Both the position numbers and the translations under genes were made by a program. Below, one piece after another: positions 37,709 to 45,142 of a stretch of 64,000 nucleotides of DNA. The notes below the pieces were generated by a model. It had not been told where the DNA came from. It did no database searches and was given only the letters and a program-made list of their open reading frames with translations. Within the stretch, counting starts at the first letter, position 1. Each line of letters starts with the position of its first letter. Source of the stretch: a virus; IMG/VR virus record IMGVR_UViG_3300047558_000238, positions 43,310 through 107,309 of that record; one strand, written 5' to 3'.

Positions 37709-38512
37709 ATGACTATTGCTCATGTATTTTGGCACGGTGAGTTGACTCGCTATGAGCTAATATCTCTGCAGTCGATAGTTAATCAAGGTTTTGACGTGTG
37801 GTTCTGGTCTTTATCGGACTATGACCTACCTAAATTAGTACGTCATATGGATGCATCTTTGGTGGTCCCAGCAGAATTAGTTACCGCTTACAGACACGAG
37901 CACTGGAATAAAGAGTGGGGAGCAGCAACCGAGCTTACCAGTATCACTCTATATAGTGACATTCTTAGATACAAACTTTTAGAGCTTTACGGCGGGTGGT
38001 GGTTTGATTTAGATACTATCTGCCTGAAGAGTGCATCTAAGTTTGATGAGCTGTCCTCTGGTCTTGATATTTGTATTGGGTGGCAGAGCCCTGCTCCTGG
38101 AGAACTTAGCTGTAACAACGCTGTGCTATCTATCCCGAATAAGTCAATTGCCTATGAAGTAAACGAGATTGTAGCTCAATTGCTCGAAACTAAAACTACA
38201 TTCTCATGGGGCGAGATTGGTCCAGACCTTTGGTCTAAGTATTTAGAGGAAGCTAGACTACTAGACCAGGTTCTGCCTAGAACTGTTTTCTATCCGAATT
38301 CTACTGAACCTAATGTTCAAAATATTTGGAAACGCTTGTCTAAGCTCTCAGCCGGTGAGGTGGAAGATTTAGAAGCCGAGACAGCGGACTCGTATGTACT
38401 GCATTGGTCAAATAACAATCTTTTACCTAGCGACAAAAAGAGTTTTCTACCTTCAGAAGACTCTTTTCTAGGTAGATTATTTAACTCTGTTACTCGTCAA
38501 GTAGTCGAGTAA
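37709..38512 (+). CDS. DXD-type glycosyltransferase (Gly_transf_sug/GT32-like)
   Basis: This is a 267-residue protein. SIVNQGFDVWFW is the N-terminal beta-strand region. SITLYSDILRYKLLELYGGWWFDLDT is the classic 'SD-x-x-R-x-x-L-x-x-x-GG-x-(Y/W)-x-D-x-D' donor and metal site. CNNAVLSIPNKS and HWSNNN complete the core. Family members transfer a sugar from a nucleotide donor. The acceptor here is unknown, possibly a virion or cell-surface polymer. It is leaderless by sequence. The 3' end overlaps the convergent PIN-PhoH gene by 23 nt. Confidence 0.8.
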   Translation: MTIAHVFWHGELTRYELISLQSIVNQGFDVWFWSLSDYDLPKLVRHMDASLVVPAELVTAYRHEHWNKEWGAATELTSITLYSDILRYKLLELYGGWWFDLDTICLKSASKFDELSSGLDICIGWQSPAPGELSCNNAVLSIPNKSIAYEVNEIVAQLLETKTTFSWGEIGPDLWSKYLEEARLLDQVLPRTVFYPNSTEPNVQNIWKRLSKLSAGEVEDLEAETADSYVLHWSNNNLLPSDKKSFLPSEDSFLGRLFNSVTRQVVE

Positions 38513-39788
38513 CCATCTCGGCGACTCTGCTTCGCTCTGACCTAGTTAGCTTGATGTGAGCAAATAATTCTTCACCCTTAAGCTTTTCTACGACTGAAGC
38601 AATACCATCGTGACGACCAACACGTAGGTTATCGCGCTGGGCAACGTCGCTGCTAATAAATACTCTAGAGTTGTCACCAGTTCGGCTTAGTGCTGTGAGC
38701 AGCACATTGCGCTCTAGGTTTTGAGCCTCGTCCACGATAATAATCGTGTCAGTAAATGTACGTCCACGAATATGAGTTAGCGGGAGTACTTCAATGATTC
38801 CTCGGTCAATAACGTCTTCAATCACATTCTTTGACGTAAATGCACTTAGCGCATCGTATACTGCTGCTGCCCATGGGTTCATCTTCTCCGACTCTGAGCC
38901 AGGGAGGAATCCTAGGTCTTGACCGCCTACTGCAAAGAGTGGACGGAATACAACAATCTTCTTGTGAGTGCGCTGCTCAATGACTGCTTCTAGTCCAGCT
39001 GCCAGTGCAAGCATACTCTTACCTGTACCGCCGCTACCACTCATCGAGACAATGCCGATCGAGTTGTCTAGTAGATGGGCTAGAGCAATTCTCTGCTCTG
39101 CAGATCTTCCTCGTACACCAAAAGCTTCCAGATCCTGCGGAATGAGCTCAAGAGCACCACTAGTGGTCACTCTAGCAATAGCCGATGATCTTCCGCTCTT
39201 TACAATTACTCCAGTATGTGCTGGAGTATCTAGCAAGTCTTCGCTGACTGAACTTAAACGGAGAGTCTTATTTTCATATAGCGAGTCCAGCACCTCGCGG
39301 TCAACCTGAACTTGAACTAGCCCGGTGTATCCGGAATCAGGGAGAATATCTGCCTTATAGTCTTCGGCAACAATACCTGCAGCAGTAGATGCCAGTAGTC
39401 TCATTGGTAGGTCTTTGCTGACTAGTACTACTTTTCTACCTTGACCCGAGAGGGTTGCAGCCACGGTCAGGATGGCTGTGTCGTGAGAGTAGCTATCTCT
39501 AAGAGTCTCTGGTAGTAAGTTTCTATCGCCCTGCGATACTTCTACTCGGAGGGTTCCAGCTTCCGGGGTAACTACTACTCCAGTCTTAAGGTCTCCCTTA
39601 GAGGTTCTTAGTTCTTCTAAAGATCTAAGTGCTTGTCTTGCTAGGTACCCAATCTCTGGGTCATTCCTCTTGGTCTCTAGCTCTTTGATAACAATCAGTG
39701 GCAGTACCACTTCATGCTCCTCGAAAGAAAAAATTGATTTTGGACTAGCTAGTAGAACGCTAGTATCGAGGATATAAGTAGTGACCAC
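38490..39788 (-). CDS. phoH: PIN-domain/PhoH-type ATPase (PhoH2-like)
   Basis: The start is set at GTG 39788 (VTTYILDTSVLL), behind GAGAG; a longer frame to 39812 exists. Residues 1-130 are a PIN-type RNase domain with YILDTSVLL, IVIKELE and HDTAIL acidic positions. Residues 215-432 are a PhoH ATPase with Walker A SGSGGTGKS, Walker B TIIIVDEAQN and FISSDVAQRDN. This is the PhoH2 arrangement, known in mycobacteria as an RNA helicase/RNase. The phage role is unknown but such genes are very common in phages. Confidence 0.9.
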   Translation of the reverse strand: MVTTYILDTSVLLASPKSIFSFEEHEVVLPLIVIKELETKRNDPEIGYLARQALRSLEELRTSKGDLKTGVVVTPEAGTLRVEVSQGDRNLLPETLRDSYSHDTAILTVAATLSGQGRKVVLVSKDLPMRLLASTAAGIVAEDYKADILPDSGYTGLVQVQVDREVLDSLYENKTLRLSSVSEDLLDTPAHTGVIVKSGRSSAIARVTTSGALELIPQDLEAFGVRGRSAEQRIALAHLLDNSIGIVSMSGSGGTGKSMLALAAGLEAVIEQRTHKKIVVFRPLFAVGGQDLGFLPGSESEKMNPWAAAVYDALSAFTSKNVIEDVIDRGIIEVLPLTHIRGRTFTDTIIIVDEAQNLERNVLLTALSRTGDNSRVFISSDVAQRDNLRVGRHDGIASVVEKLKGEELFAHIKLTRSERSRVAEMVTRLLDE

Positions 39789-39849
39789 AAGCACTCTCTC
39801 GTATTGATACAATTGATACTGTCCATGTTACCAGCTTCTGGGAGATGCT

Positions 39850-40035
39850 TTGCCAACGTATGAATATAAGTGTTCTGAAAATTCTGCGCACACATATAAA
39901 GAGATTCGCGGAATGACTGAAGAAGCTACTCGTTCGATTTGCGCTGAAGAAGGTTGTTCCGGTAGACTGATTCGAGTATTCGGAACACCGCCTATTACCT
40001 TTAAAGGGTCAGGGTTTAGCGCTAAGCGAGGATAA
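39850..40035 (+). CDS. FmdB-type zinc ribbon protein
   Basis: This is a 61-residue protein. The start is TTG, with GGGAG upstream. It begins PTYEYKCSENSAHTYKEIRG and continues with CAEEGCSGRLIRVFGTPPITFKGSGF, the layout of FmdB-family zinc ribbons. One of the first Cys pair is replaced (CSENSAH), so the metal site may use His or be incomplete. It is followed after 3 nt by WhiB. Confidence 0.8.
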   Translation: MPTYEYKCSENSAHTYKEIRGMTEEATRSICAEEGCSGRLIRVFGTPPITFKGSGFSAKRG

Positions 40036-40038
40036 TCT

Positions 40039-40341
40039 ATGCTGCCAAAGTCAACTCTTTCACTTGACTATCCTAAGTTTGAAGAGTTTGGGGCAGCCCC
40101 TTGTTCCGAAGTAGATCCAGAGATTTTCTTTGCAGAAGATCGTCTGCCTTCCGCGCCATCTGCATCTAAGCCAATCTATAGGCACGAGCAAGAAGCCAAA
40201 GCTACCTGTATCCGTTGCCCGTATCGTATGGATTGCTTAGACTACGCCCTAAAAAATGAAGATTTACAAGGCATTTGGGGCGGAACTACCGAGCAAGATA
40301 GGCGTAAACTACTACGTAATAGGCGTGCTCGACTGCTCTAG
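40039..40341 (+). CDS. whiB: WhiB-family [Fe-S] transcription regulator
   Basis: This is a 100-residue protein. AAPCSEVDPEIFF has the first Cys, CIRCPYRMDC the CxxC-x5-C, and GIWGG the signature turn, followed by a basic C-terminal helix (RRKLLRNRRARLL) for DNA contact. This is a full-length, canonical single-domain WhiB, unlike the fused copy at 3850-4341. It probably binds host sigma factor region 4 and modulates transcription. Confidence 0.93.
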   Translation: MLPKSTLSLDYPKFEEFGAAPCSEVDPEIFFAEDRLPSAPSASKPIYRHEQEAKATCIRCPYRMDCLDYALKNEDLQGIWGGTTEQDRRKLLRNRRARLL

Positions 40342-40370
40342 TGGGGCAGTAAACACAACTAATCTTGTGA

Positions 40371-40376
40371 TACAAT
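40371..40376 (+). promoter_or_regulatory. -10 element (TACAAT) before the holin-like gene
   Basis: TACAAT lies 57 nt upstream of the GTG at 40434. The -35 region is weak. The leader contains GGGAG and CTCCC tracts that could pair. Confidence 0.4.
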
Positions 40377-40433
40377 AGAAGTGCCTTGGGAGAGGTGGCG
40401 TAATTATTCGCACTCTAACTCCCGGGAGAACTT

Positions 40434-40814
40434 GTGGACATCACAAAAATCATATTTAAGAGATCTATTGCTCTTATCATCCTCCGCATTAGCGGAACTC
40501 TAGCTGCTGGTAGCATCGGTGGCGTCGAACTGTGGCAGTCAGCCCTAATCGCGGCATTCATTGGAATTATGGATGTTGCAGAATCGCTTTCTCGTTCATA
40601 CGTTGTTGACGGTGACCTAACTGTAGCTGAGATCAATACTGCGTTTGCAAGCTCGGCAGAAGCAGAGCTTTCGGCAGCCGCAAAGGCATCGGAAGTTGCT
40701 GCTGTAGCTGCTGCACCTGTAGTTGCTACTGTTGCTGTTACTGCAGCACCACTAGATGAAGACGACGAAGACGTCGAGCTAGTGGATGATGAGGACGATG
40801 CTCCAACTGCATAA
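40434..40814 (+). CDS. holin-like membrane protein with acidic tail
   Basis: This is a 126-residue protein. Two hydrophobic segments, IALIILRISGTLAAGSIGGV and SALIAAFIGIMDVAESL, are followed by an EF-like DGDLTVAEINTAF, an Ala-rich linker and an Asp/Glu-rich tail. The core is paralogous to the 99-residue protein at 62952-63251 (AGSIIGIDVWLSASLGGLLAVAKVVEKLALAFLEDGKIDQDEVNAIF). A holin role is inferred from size, topology and the other copy's place near lysis genes. A GTG start follows CGGGAGAA. Confidence 0.6.
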   Translation: MDITKIIFKRSIALIILRISGTLAAGSIGGVELWQSALIAAFIGIMDVAESLSRSYVVDGDLTVAEINTAFASSAEAELSAAAKASEVAAVAAAPVVATVAVTAAPLDEDDEDVELVDDEDDAPTA

Positions 40815-40830
40815 ATAAGTCAGTAAAAGA

Positions 40831-40863
40831 ATACCTAGGCATAATTTGCCTGGGTATTTCTTT
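40831..40863 (+). terminator. terminator after the holin-like gene
   Basis: ATACCTAGGCA (40831-40841) pairs with TGCCTGGGTAT (40847-40857) with one G-T pair, followed by TTCTTTT. Confidence 0.85.
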
Positions 40864-40868
40864 TATGC

Positions 40869-40874
40869 TACGCT
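40869..40874 (+). promoter_or_regulatory. -10 element (TACGCT) of a leaderless gene
   Basis: TACGCT ends 6 nt before the ATG at 40881, just after the terminator. Confidence 0.45.
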
Positions 40875-40880
40875 TTTTGC

Positions 40881-41123
40881 ATGGATATTGATTTCGAACA
40901 GTGGCTAGCACTAGGTATCAACAATGGTTGGTGTGGTCCTGCAGTATGTTACACTCATGACGGTTTACCTACTTCAGAGCCGGAAGACGCTGACTTTGAA
41001 GAGGGCGGCGATCCTTGTCTACACATCATCAGATTGTATGAAGATGACGAGAACAAGGCTGCTGTAGAAGCAAACCATTCTGCATCAATTTGGCGTGCAA
41101 CTAATCGCGGAATTGATGTATAA
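40881..41123 (+). CDS. small acidic hypothetical protein
   Basis: This is an 80-residue protein, very acidic (LYEDDENKAAVEANH), with WCGPAVCYTHDGLPTSEPEDADFEEGGDPCLHIIRL. The layout, with a CYTHDGLPT block and a conserved PCLHI(I/V)R, is common among actinophage small proteins of unknown role. It has no ribosome-binding site and a -10 box 6 nt upstream. Confidence 0.6.
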   Translation: MDIDFEQWLALGINNGWCGPAVCYTHDGLPTSEPEDADFEEGGDPCLHIIRLYEDDENKAAVEANHSASIWRATNRGIDV

Positions 41124-41139
41124 TTAAATCCCATACAAT
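41113..41139 (+). promoter_or_regulatory. possible promoter of the 42-residue basic protein and RNA genes
   Basis: TTGATG (41113-41118), a 15-bp spacer and TACAAT (41134-41139) precede an AAGAAGGA ribosome-binding site. It may also drive the tRNA/tmRNA region. Confidence 0.4.
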
Positions 41140-41154
41140 AAAGAAGGAATGACA

Positions 41155-41283
41155 ATGGCAAAAGGCAAGGGTGGAGCTCCAGCTCCTCAGAAGTCGACTA
41201 CTGACCGCAAGAATGGGAAGGCTTCGAAGAAGCGTCCAAAAATCTTTGATGCAGTCAAGCGTCGTCTAGTGACTAAAAACTAA
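41155..41283 (+). CDS. 42-residue lysine-rich basic protein
   Basis: This small frame starts with ATG behind AAGAAGGA and ends at TAA 41283. The product is Lys/Arg-rich (MAKGKGGAPAPQKSTTDRKN, then GKASKKRPKIFDAVKRRL) with no Cys. Its strong ribosome-binding site and its fit between two non-coding stretches support a real gene. Nucleic-acid or RNA binding is possible. Confidence 0.6.
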   Translation: MAKGKGGAPAPQKSTTDRKNGKASKKRPKIFDAVKRRLVTKN

Positions 41284-41291
41284 ACAGGTTT

Positions 41292-41364
41292 TGCCCTATA
41301 ACTCAATTGGCAGAGTGACGAGCTGTTAACTCGTAAGTTCCTGGTTCGAGTCCAGGTGGGGCAG
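41292..41364 (+). tRNA. tRNA-Asn (GTT)
   Basis: A full cloverleaf is present: 7-bp acceptor TGCCCTA with TGGGGCA, D-arm ACTC/GAGT, anticodon stem ACGAG/CTCGT with loop CTGTTAA, and T-arm CCTGG-TTCGAGT-CCAGG. CCA is not encoded. Confidence 0.95.
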
Positions 41365-41365
41365 C

Positions 41366-41500
41366 GACTTACAACTGCGGTTCGTAATTGTTCAGCACCT
41401 CGCAAGAGATTAAGTTGTAAGCAACTATCTATAGAAGCCCGAAAGGGTCACTATTTATAGCAAAAAGGCTCGCCAGAGCCCGCGTATGCGAATCTGGCAC
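41366..41500 (+). ncRNA. candidate structured RNA between two tRNA genes
   Basis: There is no reading frame here, but three hairpins lie in series. P1 is CTTACAACT (41368-41376) with AGTTGTAAG (41413-41421), continued by TGCG/CGCA. P2 is CTATCTATAG (41425-41434) with CTATTTATAG (41451-41460), two internal mismatches, capped by CCC-GAAA-GGG, a GNRA tetraloop. P3 is GCCAGA (41472-41477) with TCTGGC (41493-41498) around CGC-GTAT-GCG. It may be a free RNA or a processing element. No known family is recognised. Confidence 0.45.
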
Positions 41501-41502
41501 TT

Positions 41503-41573
41503 GCGGATATTGCATAGTGGTAGTGCCTCTGACTTCCAATCAGACGGTGCGGGTTCGATTCCCGCTATCCGCT
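41503..41573 (+). tRNA. tRNA-Gly (TCC)
   Basis: Acceptor GCGGATA/TATCCGC, anticodon stem TCTGA/TCAGA with loop CTTCCAA, and T-arm GCGGG-TTCGATT-CCCGC are all complete. CCA is not encoded. Confidence 0.95.
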
Positions 41574-41574
41574 C

Positions 41575-41635
41575 GGAGAGCCCCCTGAGGTTTTTAGCTA
41601 ATTTATGGCGTTCATGGCCTGATGGGGGCTGCTCC
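41575..41635 (+). other. long hairpin between tRNA-Gly and tmRNA
   Basis: GGAG-AGCCCCC (41575-41585) pairs with GGGGGCT-G-CTCC (41624-41635), 11 bp with one bulge. A 38-nt loop holds a smaller GGC/GCC hairpin. No T-tract follows, so it is not a standard terminator. It may be an RNA-processing signal or a separate RNA. Confidence 0.45.
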
Positions 41636-41652
41636 TTATAACTAAATATCGA

Positions 41653-41997
41653 GGGGATGACTGGTTTCGACAGTCACCCGAAAAATTAGTGAAGCAAGCA
41701 GAGAAGCCTGTACCTCTTGAATCGGGCAAAGAAATAAATGCAAACTCACGTTCCGCATTCGCTCTAGCTGCGTAGCCTAGCTACAACGCTTCGGCCCCTA
41801 GCAAAGCACTAGTCCTAAGTGGGCAGCTAGGTTTTAAATAAGTAGGACAACTAGCATCACGGTAACGATTCAAGCCGCAATTGGATCTGACTCGATGTCT
41901 GGCAGGTCAAACTTCGAGAATACAAGGAAAGCTGCCTAAGCTTGTAGAAGACTAGTTAAACGGTGATTGGACCGGGGTTCGATTCCCCGCATCTCCA
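41653..41997 (+). ncRNA. ssrA: tmRNA (transfer-messenger RNA)
   Basis: The 5' end GGGGATGACTGGTTTCGACAG and the 3' end GGTTCGATTCCCCGCATCTCC form the tRNA-like domain, with 7-bp acceptor pairing (one G-U). The resume codon is GCA at 41740, and the tag reads ANSRSAFALAA with a TAG stop at 41773-41775, typical of actinobacterial tags. CCA is not encoded. It rescues stalled ribosomes and tags the nascent peptide for proteolysis. It is 345 nt long, normal for a one-piece tmRNA. Confidence 0.96.
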
Positions 41998-41999
41998 CT

Positions 42000-42614
42000 T
42001 TAAAGAAGCTTCTCGATTTCTGAGCAAATGAGCTCATAAGCTTCTTCTTTAGTCATAGCCGGAGCGTCCCCTTCTTTAAGCGTAACTACGCCATTCTTTA
42101 CGTTGTCATAGTAGTAGTCCAGTAGTGTTGAGTTGTGGAATCGCTCGACTACATTGCCATCTCTATCAACTAAAAACTTCTCGAAATTGCCGCCCATAGG
42201 GAAACCTTCTGGAGCTAATGCGGCATAAAGAGGGTGAGTCTCTCTATAGTTGTTTCGCTTCTCTCTCCAGACCTTATCTACTTGAGAAGTAATCATCTCC
42301 GAAAAGTCGTAAGTAACTTGATAAGTATCTAGAGCGTAAGTTCTAGCATCATTGGCGCAGGTAATTCCATTCTCCCACTCGTCGTAGGTAATGCCTGGCC
42401 CACAGAAGTCGTTAGTTGGTATAGCAACTACAGCGAACCCTCTGTCCTTGTACTTCTGATATATCTGCTCTAAAGGAGCTAACTGAGGAGCATTACCGCA
42501 GTTGGCCGTGACATTTACAATCATGGTAACCTTGCCACGATATTTAGCTAAGAAGTTGTCTCTCTCGTCCCAAGACTTTAGGGGGATGTCATATATAGAA
42601 GTAGAGTTAGTCAC
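42000..42614 (-). CDS. glutathione-peroxidase-family protein
   Basis: This is a 204-residue thioredoxin-fold protein. IVNVTANCGNAPQLAPLEQIY matches the catalytic loop of GPx/BsaA proteins, with Cys in the peroxidatic position. VVAIPTNDFCGPG corresponds to the 'PCNQF' block, and MGGNFEKFLVDRDGNVVERF to the C-terminal 'WNFEKFLVDRDG' block with Gly in place of Trp. It would reduce hydroperoxides, perhaps via NrdH or thioredoxin. The stop codon lies 2 nt after the tmRNA end. It has a GTG start. Rare in phages. Confidence 0.82.
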   Translation of the reverse strand: MTNSTSIYDIPLKSWDERDNFLAKYRGKVTMIVNVTANCGNAPQLAPLEQIYQKYKDRGFAVVAIPTNDFCGPGITYDEWENGITCANDARTYALDTYQVTYDFSEMITSQVDKVWREKRNNYRETHPLYAALAPEGFPMGGNFEKFLVDRDGNVVERFHNSTLLDYYYDNVKNGVVTLKEGDAPAMTKEEAYELICSEIEKLL

Positions 42615-42727
42615 GATGTGGTAGTCCTTAGTCCGGGCACATCTCTGGTAGCGTTAAGCATTACCGAGATTGCTATTTCATAGTAAAATTTTACTCTAGA
42701 TGTTTAACACCTATTGAGGACGTGCTT

Positions 42728-43366
42728 GTGCCATACGATATGGATCCTGTGACTTTAGATAGCTATATCGACGATGCTATGGTTTCAGAATTAGTCGAGT
42801 TTCTTGATCCGCTACTTAAGCCAACTCCACGAGATGGTATGCGTGGCGCTCTAGGCTATGAGACGTCTGAAATTGCAGCAGCAGTTGGTTCTACTATTCC
42901 AGCTATAGGTGGGTATGAAGGTACTGACCATGAAGAGACTGTAGCTAGGCTAGGGCAGCTATATCTTAAAGTTAGAGCATCTATGGAAGAGCATTTTGGG
43001 GTCGAGATGGATCTTGTCAACTGTAGCTATCAGGAGCTCACAAAAGGTGCAGGCAATCCTATGCACTCGGATAGCACTAAATTAGACGGATCGCCGTGGC
43101 GAGATGACGGTATAGAAGAAGAGCTAGAGTTTTCTGCCCTAATTTATCTAAATACCTGGGGAGTTGACTTTACTGGTGGCGAAATAGAGTTTCCGCTACA
43201 AAATACTGTAATTAAGCCTAAAGCCGGTCAGCTTGTATTCTTCAGGGGTGACGTTGAACACCTGCATGAAGTAAAAACAGTAGAGAGTGGCGTACGTAAA
43301 AATTTAGTATTTTTCTACGGTAGGCGCGGAAATACTTCTAAAATTGGCCACTTCTTAAAGGACTAA
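42728..43366 (+). CDS. 2OG-Fe(II) oxygenase
   Basis: The start is taken at GTG 42728, 7 nt after TTGAGGA; GTG 42722 is too close to that site. The iron ligands are HSD (NPMHSDSTKLDG) and VEHLHEVKTV. The signature is LIYLNTWGVDFTGGEIEFP, which differs from the NDDYEGGE type. A 2OG Arg is in SGVRKNLVFFYGRR. The 3' end overlaps the convergent small gene by 4 nt. The substrate is unknown. Confidence 0.88.
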   Translation: MPYDMDPVTLDSYIDDAMVSELVEFLDPLLKPTPRDGMRGALGYETSEIAAAVGSTIPAIGGYEGTDHEETVARLGQLYLKVRASMEEHFGVEMDLVNCSYQELTKGAGNPMHSDSTKLDGSPWRDDGIEEELEFSALIYLNTWGVDFTGGEIEFPLQNTVIKPKAGQLVFFRGDVEHLHEVKTVESGVRKNLVFFYGRRGNTSKIGHFLKD

Positions 43367-43656
43367 GCAGTTCCAGTAACATATCTACTTAGCATCTCGT
43401 ATTCTGGATTTTTTGTAGCATATTCCTGAATTTTGTAGTACTGCTCAGCGATGATATTAGACATCTCATGCCACTGGTCCGGGTTTTCGATTAGTGGGTG
43501 CCAAGTTGTTCCGTCAAAAACTGCTGGAGCTTCTTCTCCATACACGAGAACGTAGCCTAAGGTCTGGCCATTCTCTTCGAAGGGGCTAAATAGAATGCGA
43601 TCTGGGTCGTTCCATAGACGAGCTCCTCGCATGATGCCTGCACGTGGCTTAATCAC
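43363..43656 (-). CDS. hypothetical protein
   Basis: The start is placed at GTG 43656 because AAGGAG lies 5 nt before it and a promoter lies inside the longer upstream frame. The 97-residue product (IKPRAGIMRGARLWNDPDRILFSPFEENGQ...) is mixed alpha/beta, with VFDGTTWHPLIENPDQWHEM and a helical C-terminus. No family is recognised. It lies between oxygenase genes. Confidence 0.55.
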   Translation of the reverse strand: MIKPRAGIMRGARLWNDPDRILFSPFEENGQTLGYVLVYGEEAPAVFDGTTWHPLIENPDQWHEMSNIIAEQYYKIQEYATKNPEYEMLSRYVTGTA

Positions 43657-43696
43657 AATGACTCCTTCGATATGTCTAGTAGCTATAGTTGCTTTT

Positions 43697-43725
43697 ATTT
43701 TATATGTCTCTAGGTCAGTAGTCAA
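43697..43725 (-). promoter_or_regulatory. leftward promoter with ribosome-binding-site leader
   Basis: On the minus strand TTGACT (43725-43720), a 17-bp spacer and TAAAAT (43702-43697) form a promoter. It drives 43656-43363 and diverges from the 43740 element. Confidence 0.65.
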
Positions 43726-43739
43726 CTATTTTATTGGAG

Positions 43740-43745
43740 TATACT
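43740..43745 (+). promoter_or_regulatory. -10 element (TATACT) of a leaderless oxygenase gene
   Basis: TATACT ends 6 nt before the ATG at 43752. The -35 region is weak. Confidence 0.55.
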
Positions 43746-43751
43746 CTAGAC

Positions 43752-44402
43752 ATGACTAACTTTACTCTAGAGCTAGAAGATTTTACTCAAGCTGGGCTGT
43801 CAGCTGAAGAGGTCTGCACAAATATTTTTGTTGTGCGTAATTTTTTGCTCCCTTCTGAGATTGATGCACTGATGGCGCAGTTCGAAAAAATGTCAGAAGA
43901 AGATTGGAAGCGACAGTACACAGAGAGTCTGTACGAGTTTATAGCCACTCAGTATGGCGTAAATACGTTTGAAGAGGCTCAGGCGCTGGGGCACCGTATT
44001 GATATTGATTCTAACTGGGTAGATAAGAATGCTCTAATTGAAGACCGAGATATTTCTATTGCTCTTAGTAATCGACTAGGGGCTATCTTTGCGCCTCGTG
44101 CTGAGTTTGAGTTTCGAGGCGTAGGTTCTGTTCAGCGTCAATATGAAGGCGTAAAGTTGAATGAGCATCTAGACAGCGAGTCAAATCCTCTAGTTGCATA
44201 CGCTTGCGTCATCTATGTGAATGATGATTTTACTGAAGGAGAGCTTAACTTTCCTCGACTCGGGTTTAAGTACAAGCCAGAAGCTGGTGCGCTAATAGTT
44301 TTTCCGTCTAAGCCTGAGTATCTACATGGCGTGCTTCCAGTTGGTCCAGGGCCTACTAGATACGCACTGCCAGCATTTGTGAACAAGAAGGTAGAAGAAT
44401 AG
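43752..44402 (+). CDS. 2OG-Fe(II) oxygenase (P4H-like)
   Basis: The start is set at ATG 43752 from the leaderless promoter spacing; an in-frame start at 43734 lies upstream of the -10. The iron ligands are HLD (LNEHLDSESNP) and YLHGVLPV. The signature is VIYVNDDFTEGELNFPRLGFKYKPEAG, and the 2OG Arg is in PTRYALPAFV. VQRQYEG precedes the first ligand and is shared with the next gene, so the two are tandem paralogues. Confidence 0.9.
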   Translation: MTNFTLELEDFTQAGLSAEEVCTNIFVVRNFLLPSEIDALMAQFEKMSEEDWKRQYTESLYEFIATQYGVNTFEEAQALGHRIDIDSNWVDKNALIEDRDISIALSNRLGAIFAPRAEFEFRGVGSVQRQYEGVKLNEHLDSESNPLVAYACVIYVNDDFTEGELNFPRLGFKYKPEAGALIVFPSKPEYLHGVLPVGPGPTRYALPAFVNKKVEE

Positions 44403-44403
44403 T

Positions 44404-45102
44404 ATGCCAATTAATGTAGATGCCTTTACTTCTGCTGGGTATAAGGTAAAAGAGCTAGCTACTGAGGTCTGGGAAGTCGAAGACTTCATGGGTCAGGATG
44501 ACATCCAAAAAATCTTTGAGTTTATCTCTACCCTCGCAGAAGAAGACTGGATTGGTCACTATATGGACCACCTCCGCGATAAGGCCGAGAAAGAGTTTGG
44601 TACTCGAGACATCGAGACTCTCCAGAAGGAGGGGAAGATGGAAATTACCTTCGACTGGGCAGACAAAAATATTAGACTTCCTGACTACGAAATTCTAGAC
44701 AGAATAAACCGTGGAATAGAGAGCATCATCTCGTATGACCCAAACCTGTACTTTACTGGAGCTGGCACTATCCAGCGTCAATATGAAGGGTCTGATCTCA
44801 AAGTTCATGTTGATAATCACGTAGACCCGTATGTTGCATATGCTGCAGTCATCTACTTAAACGATGACTATGCGTATGGAGAAGTGATCTTTCCCGAGCA
44901 AGGATTAGAGCTTAAACCAAAGCCTGGATCGATGTTAATGTTCTCGTCAGGAGAGACTCATCCGCATGGGGTAAACCCTCCTGGCCCTGGCCCGCTGCGA
45001 TATGTTATTCCGTGTTTTATTAAGCAGCACGTCCTGCCTGAAGGGTTCATACATCAGCCGAGTGCCATGCACCTTAAGTATCAAACTAAGAAGAAGTACT
45101 AA
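44404..45102 (+). CDS. 2OG-Fe(II) oxygenase (P4H-like)
   Basis: This is a 232-residue protein starting 2 nt after the upstream stop, with AAGAAGG as ribosome-binding site. The iron ligands are HVD (LKVHVDNHVDP) and HPHGVNPP. The signature is VIYLNDDYAYGEVIFPEQGLELKPKPG, and the 2OG Arg is in PLRYVIPCFI. The C-terminus (GFIHQPSAMHLKYQTKKKY) is basic. It shares an IQRQYEG segment and a helical N-terminal domain with 43752-44402. Confidence 0.9.
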   Translation: MPINVDAFTSAGYKVKELATEVWEVEDFMGQDDIQKIFEFISTLAEEDWIGHYMDHLRDKAEKEFGTRDIETLQKEGKMEITFDWADKNIRLPDYEILDRINRGIESIISYDPNLYFTGAGTIQRQYEGSDLKVHVDNHVDPYVAYAAVIYLNDDYAYGEVIFPEQGLELKPKPGSMLMFSSGETHPHGVNPPGPGPLRYVIPCFIKQHVLPEGFIHQPSAMHLKYQTKKKY

Positions 45103-45142
45103 CTTTGTAGTATCCTAAGGTCTTGAAATCTAAGGAGACTGG

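Noticed and set aside
43657-43725. N-terminal extension of the 43363 gene to TTG 43725
   Set aside because: The extension contains a TTGACT-17-TAAAAT promoter, and a strong AAGGAG site sits 5 nt before GTG 43656.
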